DNA of 64,000 nucleotides from Dehalococcoidia bacterium (GTDB taxonomy: Bacteria > Chloroflexota > Dehalococcoidia > Tepidiformales > Tepidiformaceae): NCBI GenBank assembly GCA_009839725.1, contig VXPF01000102.1, positions 1-64,000 on the forward strand. Reading direction: 5' to 3'. Under the pieces are notes generated by a model. The model had not been told where the DNA came from, ran no database searches, and saw nothing but the letters and a program-made list of their open reading frames with translations. The position numbers and the translations under genes are program-made. Position 1 is the first letter of the stretch. Every line of letters starts with the position of its first letter. Below are positions 1-8,766 of this stretch, piece by piece.

Positions 1-648
1 GTCGTCGGGGAACTGGAGGCGCTCGCGGTGAATCCAGACGCTGTGGATGCCCGCGCCGCGCGCGCCTCCAATATCGGCGTAGAGGTTGTCGCCAACCATC
101 CAGGCCTCGTGGGGGGCGGCGCCAGCGCCGGCGAGGGCCTGCCGGAAGACCCCGGGATCGGGCTTGCCCCGCCCGAACTCGCTCTCAATGACGATCTCGT
201 CGAAGTAGCGGTCGAGGTTCCAGCGGCCGATCTTCTCGCGCTGGGTGTCGGAGGAGCCGTTCGTGACCATGGCGAGGCGGTAGCCCTGCGCGCGGAGGGA
301 CTCCAGCGTCTCGATGGAGTCGTCGAAGGGGGCGACTCGCTCGAGGTAGCCGCGGAGCGAGCGGCGGGCAATGTCCTCGGCGGGCGACTCGTCGAGGCCC
401 ATGGACAGGAGGGAGAGGCGTACGACGATGGCCCGGGACTCCAGGGGCTTCACCCGGTACTCGGTCACGGTCTCCTCGTCGGCCCAGAAGATGGCGCTCT
501 CGCGGCGGATGGTCTCGCGCAGGGTGGCGGGGTCACAGCCGAGGCCGGGGGCTACGTCGGCGCAGATCTCCTGCCAGGAGCTGTGCATGGCGGAGTACAT
601 GTCGAGGAGGGTGTCGTCCAGATCGAAGAGGATGGCCTTCGGCGTCAT
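1..648 (-). CDS. HAD-superfamily hydrolase, C-terminus outside the window
   Basis: Haloacid-dehalogenase-like phosphatase. The first 216 codons read without a stop to the window edge. Motif I is DLDDT at residues 9-13, motif II is the VTNGSSD segment, motif III is the lysine in GRGKPDPGVF, and motif IV is MVGDNLYADIGGARGAG, so all four catalytic HAD motifs are present and a helical cap lies between motifs I and II. This is the phosphoglycolate-phosphatase/YjjG type; the substrate cannot be told from sequence. Its ATG overlaps the ileS stop as ATGA, so it is translationally coupled behind ileS. Confidence 0.9.
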   Translation of the reverse strand, partial: MTPKAILFDLDDTLLDMYSAMHSSWQEICADVAPGLGCDPATLRETIRRESAIFWADEETVTEYRVKPLESRAIVVRLSLLSMGLDESPAEDIARRSLRGYLERVAPFDDSIETLESLRAQGYRLAMVTNGSSDTQREKIGRWNLDRYFDEIVIESEFGRGKPDPGVFRQALAGAGAAPHEAWMVGDNLYADIGGARGAGIHSVWIHRERLQFPDD

Positions 649-3600
649 GCGTCCCTCCGACGCACGCCGGCCACGACTTCGACGCCGTCGAGCGTGAACG
701 TCGTCCGCTGCGCGTCCTCCGGCGGCGCCTCCGTGAACAGCTCCATGGACAGGGTCTCGGCCTTCACGTAGTCGCCGTGGGCGGCGAGGACGCGGGCGAT
801 GGCCTCGTCACCGGCGCACCAGGTGGTGATGCGGTCGCTCAGCTCGAAGTCCGCCTCGCGGCGTAGGTCTTGGATGCGGCGCACGAGCTCGCGCGCGACG
901 CCCTCGTCGGCGAGGTCGTCGGTGATGGCGGTGGCGACACCGACGGTGTAGCCGGCCTCGGTGACGACGGCGTAGCCCTCGCTCTCGCGCATCTCGACGA
1001 GGAAGTCGTCGGGGGCGAGGTCGTGCCCGGCAACGGTCACGTTGCGGCCGGCGCGGACGGCGGCGGCGACCTCATCCGCATCGAGGGCGGCGAGAGCGGA
1101 GCGCACCGCGCCGACCTCGCGCCCGAGGCGGGGTCCGAGGACGGGGAGGTTCGGCTTCACGTCGAACGTGACGATGCCGGCCTCGTCCTCCAGCGTCCGA
1201 AGGGCCTTCACGTTCAGCTCTTCCAGCAGGAGGGCCTCCTGGCGAGCGAGTACGGCGACTTCGCTGGCGTCGCGGGGGCGGACGAGCACCTCGGCGAGGG
1301 GCTGGCGCACCTTGATGGACGCCTTCGCCCGAGCCGCGCGACCAATGGAGGCGACGCGCTTGACGAGCTGCGTCTCGGCGTTCAGCGACTCGTCCACGAA
1401 CACGTCGCCTCCGGGCACGAGGGCGACGGGCTCGGGCCAGTCGGCGAGGTGCACGCTCTCGGGGGCGTCGCCATCGATGGAGCGGGCGAGGTTGCTCCAG
1501 AGCTCCTCGGCGAGGAAGGGCGTGAAGGGCGCCAGCAACCGCGCGAGGGTCGTGAGCGCCGTGTGGAGGGTGAAGTAGGCGCTGCGCTTGTCGGCGTCGT
1601 CACCGGAGACGCCCCGCCAGAAGCGGCGGCGGGAGCGGCGCACGTACCAGTTCGAGAGGTCATCGACGAACGTCTCGATGGCGCGCGAGGCGACGGTCGG
1701 GTCGTAGTCATCGAGGCCGGCGGTGACGCGCCCGGTGAGGGCGTTCAACTCGCTCAGGAGCCAGCGGTCGAGCTCGGGGGGCTCGCCCTCGGGGCGCTCG
1801 CGCGGGTCGAGGCCATCGATGTTCGCGTAGCTGACGAAGAAGCTGTAGACGTTCCAGAGGGTGAGCTGGAAGCGGCGCAGGCTCTCGTTCATGAGGCGCA
1901 CGCTGAAGCGGCGGGAGGAGCCGACGGGGGCGGAGGCGTAGATGTACCAGCGCACGGCGTCGGCGCCGAGGTCGTCGAGCAGGTCGAAGGGCTCGAGGAC
2001 GTTGCCGCGGCTCTTCGACATCTTGTTGCCCTGCTCATCGAGGATGTGGCCGTGGCAGATGACGTTGCGGAAGCTGATCTCCTCGGGGGTCGCCTCGGAG
2101 GCGTTCAGAAGCGCCGCCTCGGCGTGGAGGGTGTAGAACCAGCCGCGCGTCTGGTCGATGGCTTCGCAGATGAAATCGGCGGGGAAGGCGCGGTCGAACT
2201 CGTCCTGGTTCTCGAAGGGGTAGTGCCACTGGGCGTAGGGCATGGCGCCGCTGTCGAACCAGGCGTCGGCGACCTCGGGGACGCGGCGCATCTCGCCATC
2301 GCAGCCGCCGGCATCGCAGCGCAGGGCGATGGCGTCGATGTAGGGGCGGTGCAGGTCGTCAAGACCCTCGGCGGCGGCGCGGTCGACGGCCAGCTCCGCC
2401 AGCTCGGCCCGTGAGCCGACGACCGTCACCTGCGTGCACCCGTCGCAGACCCAGAAGGGCAGGGGCGTGCCCCAGTAGCGCTCGCGGCTGACGGCCCAGT
2501 CGATGTTGTTCTCGAGCCAGTTGCCGAAGCGGCCACGCTTGATGTGGTCGGGCTGCCAGTTGATGCGCGCGTTGCCGGAGAGCAGACGCTCGCGCTGGGC
2601 GGTAGTGCGGATGTACCAGCTCGGCTTGGCGTAGTAGAGCAGGGGCGAGTCGCAGCGCCAGCAGAACGGGTAGGTGTGGGTGATGCGCTCGCTGCGGAGG
2701 AGGAGGCCGCGCTCATCGAGGTCGCGGATGACCTCGCGATCGGCGTCCTTGGCGAAGAGGCCGCCGCCGGGCAGGCCCTCCGCCATCGTGCCGTGGGTAT
2801 CGATGGGCTGGGCGAAGAGGAGGCCGTACTGCTTGCCGTCCTCGAAGTCCTCGCCACCGAAGGCGGGGGCGATGTGGACGATGCCGGTACCGTCCTCGAG
2901 GGAGACGTGGTCGGCGACGAGGACGCGGCGCAGGCCCTCGGTAGGCTCGCCGGGGTCGAGGGCGCGGAGGTGGCCATCGTCGCCGAAGCGCCGGACCGTG
3001 GCGTCCAGATTCTCGGGCCGGTAGAGGGGCTCGTAGGCGAGGCCGACCATCTCGGAGCCACGGAATGTGCGGAGTGCGCCGCGCTTCTCGCCGAGGACGC
3101 TTTCGGCCAGCGCCTCCGCGACGATCAGGCGCTCGCCCTCGTGCTCGTAGAGGCCGTAGGGGGCCTCCTCCATGACGGCGAGGGCGGTGTTGCCGGGGAG
3201 GGTCCAGGGGGTGGTGGTCCAAGCGACGATGCTCGTGGGCGTCCCGTCGAGCCCGATGCGCTCTCGCGCCTCGGGGGGCAGCCGGAACTTGATGTAGACG
3301 CTCGGGTCGGGGACGTCGTCCTTGTAGCCCTGTGAGAGCTCGTGGTCGCTCAGGCTGGTTTCGCAGCGGGGGCAGTGGGGGGTGCTGCGGTAGTCCTGGT
3401 AGACGAGGCCGTGCTCCCAGAGCTGCTTGAAGATCCACCAGCAGGTCTCGATGTAGTCGTTGTCGTAGGTGACGTAGGGGTTGTTCATGTCGGCCCAGAA
3501 GGCGATGCGCTCGGTGAGCTCCTCGAAGTCGCCGACGTAGCGATTGACGCTCTCGCGGCACTGGGCGTTGAAGCGGTCGATGCCGTAGGCCTCGATCTCC

Positions 3601-3926
3601 GGCTTGGAGCTGAGCCCGAGCTCCTTCTCGACCTCGATCTCGACGGGGAGGCCGTGGGTATCCCAGCCCGCCTTGCGAGGGACGCGGTAGCCACGCATGG
3701 TCTTGTAGCGGGCGAAGAGGTCCTTGATAACGCGGGGCATGATGTGGTGGACGCCGGGGCGGCCGTTGGCCGTGGGCGGCCCCTCGTAGAAGACGAAGAG
3801 GTTGTCCTCGGGGCGCTCCTCGATGCTGCGGCGGAAGACGTCGCGATCACGCCAGAAGTCGAGGATTCCGGTTTCGAGCTCGGGGAAGCTGACGCTGGGG
3901 TCGACGGGTCTGAAGAGCTGGGACAC
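645..3926 (-). CDS. ileS: isoleucine--tRNA ligase
   Basis: Charges tRNA-Ile with isoleucine. 1093 residues. The HIGH-type signature lies in PPTANGRPGVHH (residues 50-61) and KMSKS lies near residue 635, followed by the anticodon-binding and C-terminal domains. The GVHH form of HIGH and the length fit the eukaryote-like IleS2 branch, which in other bacteria is mupirocin tolerant; that phenotype is inference. The start is GTG with GGGAGG about 9 bases upstream. A T-box leader with a transcription terminator precedes it, so expression should respond to uncharged tRNA-Ile. A HAD phosphatase gene overlaps its stop. Confidence 0.97.
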   Translation of the reverse strand: MSQLFRPVDPSVSFPELETGILDFWRDRDVFRRSIEERPEDNLFVFYEGPPTANGRPGVHHIMPRVIKDLFARYKTMRGYRVPRKAGWDTHGLPVEIEVEKELGLSSKPEIEAYGIDRFNAQCRESVNRYVGDFEELTERIAFWADMNNPYVTYDNDYIETCWWIFKQLWEHGLVYQDYRSTPHCPRCETSLSDHELSQGYKDDVPDPSVYIKFRLPPEARERIGLDGTPTSIVAWTTTPWTLPGNTALAVMEEAPYGLYEHEGERLIVAEALAESVLGEKRGALRTFRGSEMVGLAYEPLYRPENLDATVRRFGDDGHLRALDPGEPTEGLRRVLVADHVSLEDGTGIVHIAPAFGGEDFEDGKQYGLLFAQPIDTHGTMAEGLPGGGLFAKDADREVIRDLDERGLLLRSERITHTYPFCWRCDSPLLYYAKPSWYIRTTAQRERLLSGNARINWQPDHIKRGRFGNWLENNIDWAVSRERYWGTPLPFWVCDGCTQVTVVGSRAELAELAVDRAAAEGLDDLHRPYIDAIALRCDAGGCDGEMRRVPEVADAWFDSGAMPYAQWHYPFENQDEFDRAFPADFICEAIDQTRGWFYTLHAEAALLNASEATPEEISFRNVICHGHILDEQGNKMSKSRGNVLEPFDLLDDLGADAVRWYIYASAPVGSSRRFSVRLMNESLRRFQLTLWNVYSFFVSYANIDGLDPRERPEGEPPELDRWLLSELNALTGRVTAGLDDYDPTVASRAIETFVDDLSNWYVRRSRRRFWRGVSGDDADKRSAYFTLHTALTTLARLLAPFTPFLAEELWSNLARSIDGDAPESVHLADWPEPVALVPGGDVFVDESLNAETQLVKRVASIGRAARAKASIKVRQPLAEVLVRPRDASEVAVLARQEALLLEELNVKALRTLEDEAGIVTFDVKPNLPVLGPRLGREVGAVRSALAALDADEVAAAVRAGRNVTVAGHDLAPDDFLVEMRESEGYAVVTEAGYTVGVATAITDDLADEGVARELVRRIQDLRREADFELSDRITTWCAGDEAIARVLAAHGDYVKAETLSMELFTEAPPEDAQRTTFTLDGVEVVAGVRRRDA

Positions 3927-3964
3927 TTCCGGCCTCCCAGGCGAAGGTTGCCGGGACGGGTACG

Positions 3965-3994
3965 AAAAACGCCCGTCCCGATCAGGGACGGGCG
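3965..3994 (-). terminator. intrinsic terminator of the ileS T-box leader
   Basis: On the minus strand a perfect 10-bp stem (3985-3994 with 3970-3979) closes a 5-base loop and is followed by five U residues (3965-3969). It lies just downstream of the conserved T-box sequence and about 40 bases before the ileS GTG, where the regulatory terminator of a class I T-box is expected. Confidence 0.9.
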
Positions 3995-4226
3995 GGATGC
4001 CCGCGGTACCACCCTGGTTCCCGCACGAGGCGGGCGCTCAGCGGAGCGCCATCACGCTCCTGCCCTCGGTAACGGGGGGCTCCGTCCGGGTCTACTGGCC
4101 GGCGTGGCCGGCGTTCGGCCGGAAGCTCGGGAGGGATGTTCGCGTCCGCCTGCAGCGCCCCCTCACACCAACCGGGGCTCGCTGAGCGCAGGAACGGGAC
4201 GCTACTCGTCTCCGTCACAGCCTCTA
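3966..4226 (-). promoter_or_regulatory. T-box riboswitch controlling ileS
   Basis: The minus strand carries the T-box core AGGGTGGTACCGCG at 4015-4002; its TGGT bulge can pair with the ACCA end of uncharged tRNA-Ile. Upstream, GCGTCC and GGACGC close a Stem I, and immediately 3' of that stem lies GAACATC, giving AUC (Ile) as specifier codon at 4137-4135. The intrinsic terminator follows the T-box core. Known mechanism: uncharged tRNA stabilises the antiterminator and lets transcription continue into ileS. The specifier matches the downstream gene, which makes the call firm. This leader is also the only stretch of more than 300 bases without a gene. Confidence 0.93.
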
Positions 4227-4232
4227 CCAGCT

Positions 4233-4261
4233 AGTGAACCAGCGGGTCGGGAACGGGTCAA
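4233..4261 (-). promoter_or_regulatory. sigma70-type promoter of the ileS leader
   Basis: On the minus strand TTGACC (4261-4256) and TTCACT (4238-4233) are separated by exactly 17 bases. They sit between the stop of the upstream membrane-protein gene and Stem I of the T-box, giving a leader of about 300 nt. Start site not proven. Confidence 0.6.
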
Positions 4262-4279
4262 ACAGCGCCCGTGCGAAGG

Positions 4280-4819
4280 TTAGAACTCCTGGATGGAGTA
4301 CTCGGCGGCGCCGAGGCTGACGCCCATGCCCATGACGACGAGCGTGAGGATCAGTCCCGTGATGCTGAGGGACATGGAGGTGATGCGCAGGCGGCGGATG
4401 TCCCTGTCGGGCACGTCCTCGCCCTGGGCGACCCGCTCCATGGCATCGACCTGGCTGGGGCCGACGACGAACATGTGCAGCCCCACGAGCACGATCATCA
4501 CGACGAGGACGATCATCTTCACGACGAAGACGACGCCGTAGATGTAGTCGAAGAAGGCGACGCCCTCGGGGATGTTGTGGTAGTCGCGCCAGGTCATGAT
4601 CAGGTAGGCGCCGCCGATGAGGATGAGCAGCAGGCCGATGCCGCCGATCCAGCCGAAGCGGGTGGTGATGGTGCGCATGGCGGCGACGCGGGTGGGGAGG
4701 TCCTGGATCTGGCGGGAGGCGGGCACCCAGGCGAAGGCAAGGAAGAACTGCGGGCCCACGAAGAGGGCGATGCCGAGGACGTGCAGCCAGACGGCGCCGA
4801 TGTGCAGGAAGTTCTCCAC
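4280..4819 (-). CDS. CopD-like integral membrane protein
   Basis: 179 residues with four hydrophobic helices: near residues 10-30, 53-73, 95-117 and 148-170. Histidines occur early in helix 1 (LHIGAVWLHVLG) and in helix 3 (VGLHMFVVGPS). This topology resembles the CopD/DUF2269 membrane proteins, some of which take part in copper uptake, but no metal motif is decisive. GTG start. It lies upstream of the ileS leader on the same strand. Function unknown beyond the family resemblance. Confidence 0.7.
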   Translation of the reverse strand: MENFLHIGAVWLHVLGIALFVGPQFFLAFAWVPASRQIQDLPTRVAAMRTITTRFGWIGGIGLLLILIGGAYLIMTWRDYHNIPEGVAFFDYIYGVVFVVKMIVLVVMIVLVGLHMFVVGPSQVDAMERVAQGEDVPDRDIRRLRITSMSLSITGLILTLVVMGMGVSLGAAEYSIQEF

Positions 4820-4891
4820 GGGGCGTGCCTCCTCCGGGTGTCCCGGGTTGCGAGCTTAGGCAGGCCTTCGACGGGAGCGCAACGGGAGGGG

Positions 4892-5698
4892 TCAGGCCGA
4901 GGCGGCGGCCTCCGCATCTTCAACTTCGGGCAGGGCGGCCACCTCGGCCGGGGCGAGCAGGCGCTCCCGCACCCAGCGAGCGAGTCCCCGCGGCTGTGCG
5001 AAGACGAGCTCGTGGGCGGCGCCGTGGGCGATTCGCAGGGACCAGCCCCGTTCCCGCGCGAGCTCGATCACCGGATCGAGCGGGGTGACGCGGTCCATGT
5101 CCCCGTGGATGAGGGCGACGGGCGTCTCAATACCGGCGGCGAGGCGGGGGGCGTGACCGCCGAAGACGATGTCCACCATCCCCCCACGGTGGGCGGCTTC
5201 GGTGTGGCCGAACATGTCGCGGACCATGGGCAGGGGGTACGTGGGGAGGAACAGGGCGACCACGGGCGCCCAGAGGTAGCGCAGGACGTTGACGGCCCTG
5301 CAGAAGTAGTGCCCTTCGCCGGGGTTCCGCATGTACTGGGAGCGCGTGGAGCTTCTGGAGCCGATGTAGCGGATGCCCTCCTCGACGCCGCCGTACACGG
5401 GGAGCCCCGCGAGGCCGACCCGCTTGAAGCGTTCGGGGTGGCGATGCGCGAGCGCGAGGGCGACGAGGGCGCCCATCGAGTGGCCCAGCACGTAGTCCGG
5501 GTGCACCCTTTCCACGACGCCGTCGAGGGCTTCGGCGACGCCCTCGACCGTATAGGTAGCGGGGTCCGGTTCGGTTCCGTAACCCGGCAGGAGCGGGGCG
5601 AAGGTTTCGACCTCGCCCTCCAGCTCACGCTGCAGGGGCGCCCAGGCCTCGGGGTTCGAGACGTAGCCGTGGATGAGGAGGAGGCGGGGGGGCATCAC
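4892..5698 (-). CDS. alpha/beta hydrolase
   Basis: 268 residues. The oxyanion-hole region is LIHGYVSNPEAW, the nucleophile elbow is GHSMG with Ser74, a late acid lies in HGDMDRVTPLDP and the catalytic histidine in HGAAHELVF. The triad is therefore intact, unlike two other hydrolase-fold proteins in this window. Substrate unknown. It may start at GTG 5698 or the adjacent ATG 5695; the stop of the upstream thioesterase overlaps here, so the two genes are coupled. The C-terminus ends in an acidic, alanine-rich tail. Confidence 0.88.
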   Translation of the reverse strand: MMPPRLLLIHGYVSNPEAWAPLQRELEGEVETFAPLLPGYGTEPDPATYTVEGVAEALDGVVERVHPDYVLGHSMGALVALALAHRHPERFKRVGLAGLPVYGGVEEGIRYIGSRSSTRSQYMRNPGEGHYFCRAVNVLRYLWAPVVALFLPTYPLPMVRDMFGHTEAAHRGGMVDIVFGGHAPRLAAGIETPVALIHGDMDRVTPLDPVIELARERGWSLRIAHGAAHELVFAQPRGLARWVRERLLAPAEVAALPEVEDAEAAASA

Positions 5699-6171
5699 TC
5701 GCCTCCCGCGGCAGTCCGGCGCTCGAAGGCGAGCCTCGCCTCCTCGTGCGAGATGAGGGAGAACTCGGCCTTCGTCGCGCAGCAGAGATGCTCCTCGGCG
5801 TCATGAAGCTCGGCAACCGTGGCGGCCCTGTGCTGCCCGATCTCCGAGATCCAGGCGGTCACGGTGTAGGGCTCACCGGGGCGGACGATGCGGGAGTACT
5901 CGATCTCGCCACGGCGGGTCAACCCGAACGAGCCGCTGAGGACGTTGACGGCCCAGGCCATCGCATCGTCGAGAATGGCGCCGACCACGCCGCCGTGGAT
6001 GACGCCGGGCGCGCCCTCATGCGCGGACGTGGGGGTGTACTCGGCGAGCACGCGGCCTGCTTCCTCGTCGAGGAAGAACTCGATGTGCAGACCGTCCTCG
6101 TTGGCGGGGTCGCACACGAAACAGCAGGTTTCGACTGCGAGGTCGTCCCGGGTCAACCGCCGGCGCGCCAT
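5695..6171 (-). CDS. PaaI-family hotdog-fold thioesterase
   Basis: 158 residues from ATG 6171, which has GGGAG about 7 bases upstream; TTG 6177 is the alternative. The hotdog-family signature HGGVVGAILDDAMAWA carries the conserved HGG and the acidic residue of the central helix, as in acyl-CoA thioesterases of the PaaI/YbgC group. An N-terminal CCFVCDP motif gives three nearby cysteines, seen in some family members. It probably hydrolyses an acyl-CoA. It overlaps the alpha/beta hydrolase gene that follows. Confidence 0.88.
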   Translation of the reverse strand: MARRRLTRDDLAVETCCFVCDPANEDGLHIEFFLDEEAGRVLAEYTPTSAHEGAPGVIHGGVVGAILDDAMAWAVNVLSGSFGLTRRGEIEYSRIVRPGEPYTVTAWISEIGQHRAATVAELHDAEEHLCCATKAEFSLISHEEARLAFERRTAAGGE

Positions 6172-6287
6172 ACGCAAGCTCCCGCGCCAGTCTACAGGGG
6201 GCCATGACGCCGGCGTGTGAGGCGGCGCACCGGGCGGGACGGGCGCTCTCTGGTCCCGGAGAGGCCCTCGGTCGTAGCATGAAGCGC

Positions 6288-6707
6288 ATGAACGAGGACG
6301 AGCGGGAGAGCCTGGCGCGGAAGTCGCAGGCCGATCGGGTGCTGGAGCGCGCGGCCTCGGAGCTCGAGGTCCTGCTGAAGGAGGCGAGCGCGGCGCTGCG
6401 CCCGTTCCCCTCCTTTCCCAACGCCTTCTTCACGAACGCGATCGAGTGCGACCCCGGGCCTGCGGGCGATCCCGATCGGGGGTGCGTGGTGGTGGGGGAG
6501 GACGGCGAGCTGTACGAGCTCGAGTTCGGGGTGGATCACGACGCGGTGGAGCTGACGGGCTCGTGGGACCCGGTGACGGCGCGCAAGGAGGAGAAGCGGC
6601 CGCTGACCCTTCATCCGCGCGACTACGTGGTGTACGCCTACAGCGGGCTGATGGCCGTCACGGAAGCGCTGCTAGAGCGGGCAGCGGAGGAAGGGGAGGA
6701 GTCGTGA
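6288..6707 (+). CDS. uncharacterised 139-residue protein
   Basis: Not recognised. Charged N-terminal half with a probable helix (residues 1-45), then beta-rich sequence with a GCVVVGEDGELYELEFG strand pair and a C-terminal helix. No cysteine pair, signal peptide or membrane segment. ATG 6288 is preferred over ATG 6279 because TAGCAT (6275-6280) ends 7 bases before it, matching the leaderless pattern of this genome. The next gene, a membrane-anchored TPR protein, overlaps its stop as GTGA, suggesting a functional pair. Confidence 0.7.
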   Translation: MNEDERESLARKSQADRVLERAASELEVLLKEASAALRPFPSFPNAFFTNAIECDPGPAGDPDRGCVVVGEDGELYELEFGVDHDAVELTGSWDPVTARKEEKRPLTLHPRDYVVYAYSGLMAVTEALLERAAEEGEES

Positions 6708-7468
6708 AGGGGCTCCTGAAGGCGATCGTCGTCCTGGCGGCGGTGGGCGCGGTGGGGGCGGTCCTGTGGCGGCTGTTCGCGCGGCGGCGGGAGCTTGAGA
6801 GTGGCGATGCGCCGGCGGCGGAGTTCGAGTTCGACGGCGAGATCGACGGGGAAACCCGCCTGCGGACGGCGGCGAGCTACCTGGACGAAGGCAACGTCTA
6901 CTTCAACGTGGGTCAGTACGCGCTCGCGATCGAGCGGTACACGCGGGCGCTGGGGGAGACGCCGGGACTGCCCTCGGCGCTCTACAACCGGGGCACGGCG
7001 CACACGCACCTGGGGGAGTACGACGAGGCGCTGGCCGACTACGACGCCACCATCGAGCAGACGCCCGGCGACATCGACGCGCTCAACAACCGGGGGCTGC
7101 TGCGGCTCTACCGGTCGGAGCCGCGGGAGGCGCTGGCGGACTTCGAGCGAGCGCTGGAGCTGAGCCCGGAGGACGCGACGGTGATCGTGAACCGGGGAGT
7201 GGCGCAGCTGGAGACGACGGCGCACAAGGCCGCGCTCGACAGCTTCGTGAAGGCCACGAGGCTCGCGCCGGAGGACGCCTCCGCGCACTACGGGGCGGCG
7301 CAGGCGGCGGCCGGGCTGGGGAAACGCAAGGCGGCCTTGCGCCACCTGCACGATGCCCTCGAACTCCAGCCTGCGCTGGCTCAAGAGGCGGCAGGCGACG
7401 CCAAGCTGGCATCGCTGGACGGGGACGAAGAGTTCATGAAGCTGTTGCGCCAGACCGGCGAGGAGTAG
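6704..7468 (+). CDS. membrane-anchored TPR protein
   Basis: 254 residues. A single hydrophobic helix (residues 5-22) followed by RRR predicts an N-in anchor or uncleaved signal. About five tetratricopeptide repeats fill residues 55-235, with typical W/Y-G-A/F-A-P periodicity, for example SALYNRGTAHTHLGEYDEAL and DALNNRGLLRLYRSEPREAL. TPR arrays bind partner proteins. GTG start overlaps the stop of the preceding gene. Probably an assembly or scaffold factor; partner unknown. Confidence 0.87.
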   Translation: MKGLLKAIVVLAAVGAVGAVLWRLFARRRELESGDAPAAEFEFDGEIDGETRLRTAASYLDEGNVYFNVGQYALAIERYTRALGETPGLPSALYNRGTAHTHLGEYDEALADYDATIEQTPGDIDALNNRGLLRLYRSEPREALADFERALELSPEDATVIVNRGVAQLETTAHKAALDSFVKATRLAPEDASAHYGAAQAAAGLGKRKAALRHLHDALELQPALAQEAAGDAKLASLDGDEEFMKLLRQTGEE

Positions 7469-7471
7469 CCA

Positions 7472-7759
7472 ATGCCCACCACCCGCTTCCTGCTGCTGTA
7501 CGACTACGTCGAGAACGTGGTGGAGAAACGCGCGCCCTTCCGGGCCGACCACCTGGCGCTCGCGAACGGGTACCTGGAGCGCGGCGAGATCGAGATGGCG
7601 GGCGCCTTCGCCGACCCGGTGGACGGGGCGGCGTTCGTGTTCACGGTGGGGGACCGGGCGCGAGTGGAGGCGTTCGTCGCGGCCGACCCGTACGTGGCGA
7701 ACGGGCTCGTATCCTCGTGGCGGATCAAGCCGTGGACGGTGGTGATCGGCGGCGACTAG
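7472..7759 (+). CDS. YciI-family protein
   Basis: 95 residues with a ferredoxin-like fold of the YCII family: LLLYDYVENVVEKRAPFRADHL at the start, then GAFADP and a C-terminal basic/aromatic strand. The family includes small dehalogenase-like and muconolactone-isomerase-like proteins, but most are uncharacterised. It lies 3 bases after the TPR gene. Its stop shares CTAG with the stop of the convergent oxidoreductase gene. Confidence 0.8.
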   Translation: MPTTRFLLLYDYVENVVEKRAPFRADHLALANGYLERGEIEMAGAFADPVDGAAFVFTVGDRARVEAFVAADPYVANGLVSSWRIKPWTVVIGGD

Positions 7760-8766
7760 GCGCGCGGCTCGATGCCGAAGGCCTCGGCCAGCAGCTCGTA
7801 GGAACGCAGGCGCTTGTCGTAGTCGTAGGTGATGGTGACGACGACGAAGTCGTCGACGCCGTAGCGCTCGCCCATGGAGAGGAGGCGCTCGCGCACCTGC
7901 TGGGGGTCGCCGTAGATGGAGCGGCGCTTGAGGACGTCGATGTACTCGCGCTCGGGCTCGGTGTACTCGAAGGCGAGGGCGTCCTCGGGCGGGGGGATGC
8001 CACCGCGGCCCGCCTCTCCCATGAGGCGCCAGCCCCAGCGGCTCCAGCTGAGGCGCTCGGCCTCCTCTTCCGTTTCGGCGACGAGCGCGGAGACGGCGAT
8101 CGAGGCGCGCGCCTCGGGAGCGACGGGCGAGGGGGCGAAGAGCTTGCGGTAGGCGTCGAGGGCGCTATCGGCGCGGTGGGAGTTGATGAAGTGGGCGTAG
8201 CAGAAGGGCCAGCCAAGCTCGGCGGCGTAGCCGGCGCTGACGTCGCTGGAGCCGAGCAGCCAGAGGTCGGGCATGGCCTGGGGGCGGGGCATGGCCCTGA
8301 TGCCGTGGTACTCGTGGTCGGGGGGAAAGTCGTCGGCGAGGAAGCCGTAGAGGTCGAGGAGCTGGTTGGGGAAGTCGCGCAGGTCCATGGGCACGCCGCT
8401 GGGAGCGAGGGCGCGGGCGGTGCGGGCGTCGCTGCCGGGCGCGCGCCCGATGCCGAGGTCGATGCGCCCGGGGTGGAGCGTCTCGAGCAAGCGGAAGGCC
8501 TCGGCGACCTTGAGGGCGCTGTAGTGGGGGAGCATGACGCCGCCGGAACCAACGCGGATGCTCTCGGTCTGCATGGCGATCTGGCCGATGAGCACCTCGG
8601 GGGCCGTGGAGGCGAGGGCGGAGGTGTTGTGGTGCTCGGCGACCCAGTAGCGCTCGAAGCCGAGCCGGTCGGCGAGCTGGGCGAGCCGCACGGTTTCGGC
8701 GAGGGCCTCGGCGGCGGTCCCTCCCCTGCGCACGGGTGACTGGTCGAGGACGCTGAGAGTGGTCAT
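7756..8766 (-). CDS. LLM-class flavin-dependent oxidoreductase (luciferase-like)
   Basis: 336 residues, bacterial-luciferase TIM-barrel fold. Diagnostic segments are FERYWVAEHHN near residue 40, GSGGVMLPHYSALKVAEAF, and LHPGRIDLGIGRAPGSD, as in the YhbW/MsnO8 subgroup that uses FMN and reduced flavin. The substrate is unknown. The gene is coupled behind an MFS exporter gene (ATG of this gene overlaps that stop), so it could act on the compound that exporter handles; this is inference. Confidence 0.9.
   Translation of the reverse strand: MTTLSVLDQSPVRRGGTAAEALAETVRLAQLADRLGFERYWVAEHHNTSALASTAPEVLIGQIAMQTESIRVGSGGVMLPHYSALKVAEAFRLLETLHPGRIDLGIGRAPGSDARTARALAPSGVPMDLRDFPNQLLDLYGFLADDFPPDHEYHGIRAMPRPQAMPDLWLLGSSDVSAGYAAELGWPFCYAHFINSHRADSALDAYRKLFAPSPVAPEARASIAVSALVAETEEEAERLSWSRWGWRLMGEAGRGGIPPPEDALAFEYTEPEREYIDVLKRRSIYGDPQQVRERLLSMGERYGVDDFVVVTITYDYDKRLRSYELLAEAFGIEPRA

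Noticed and set aside
870-2414. A 514-codon open frame opposite ileS.
   Set aside because: ileS on the other strand is certain (HIGH, KMSKS, T-box). The shadow has no domain.
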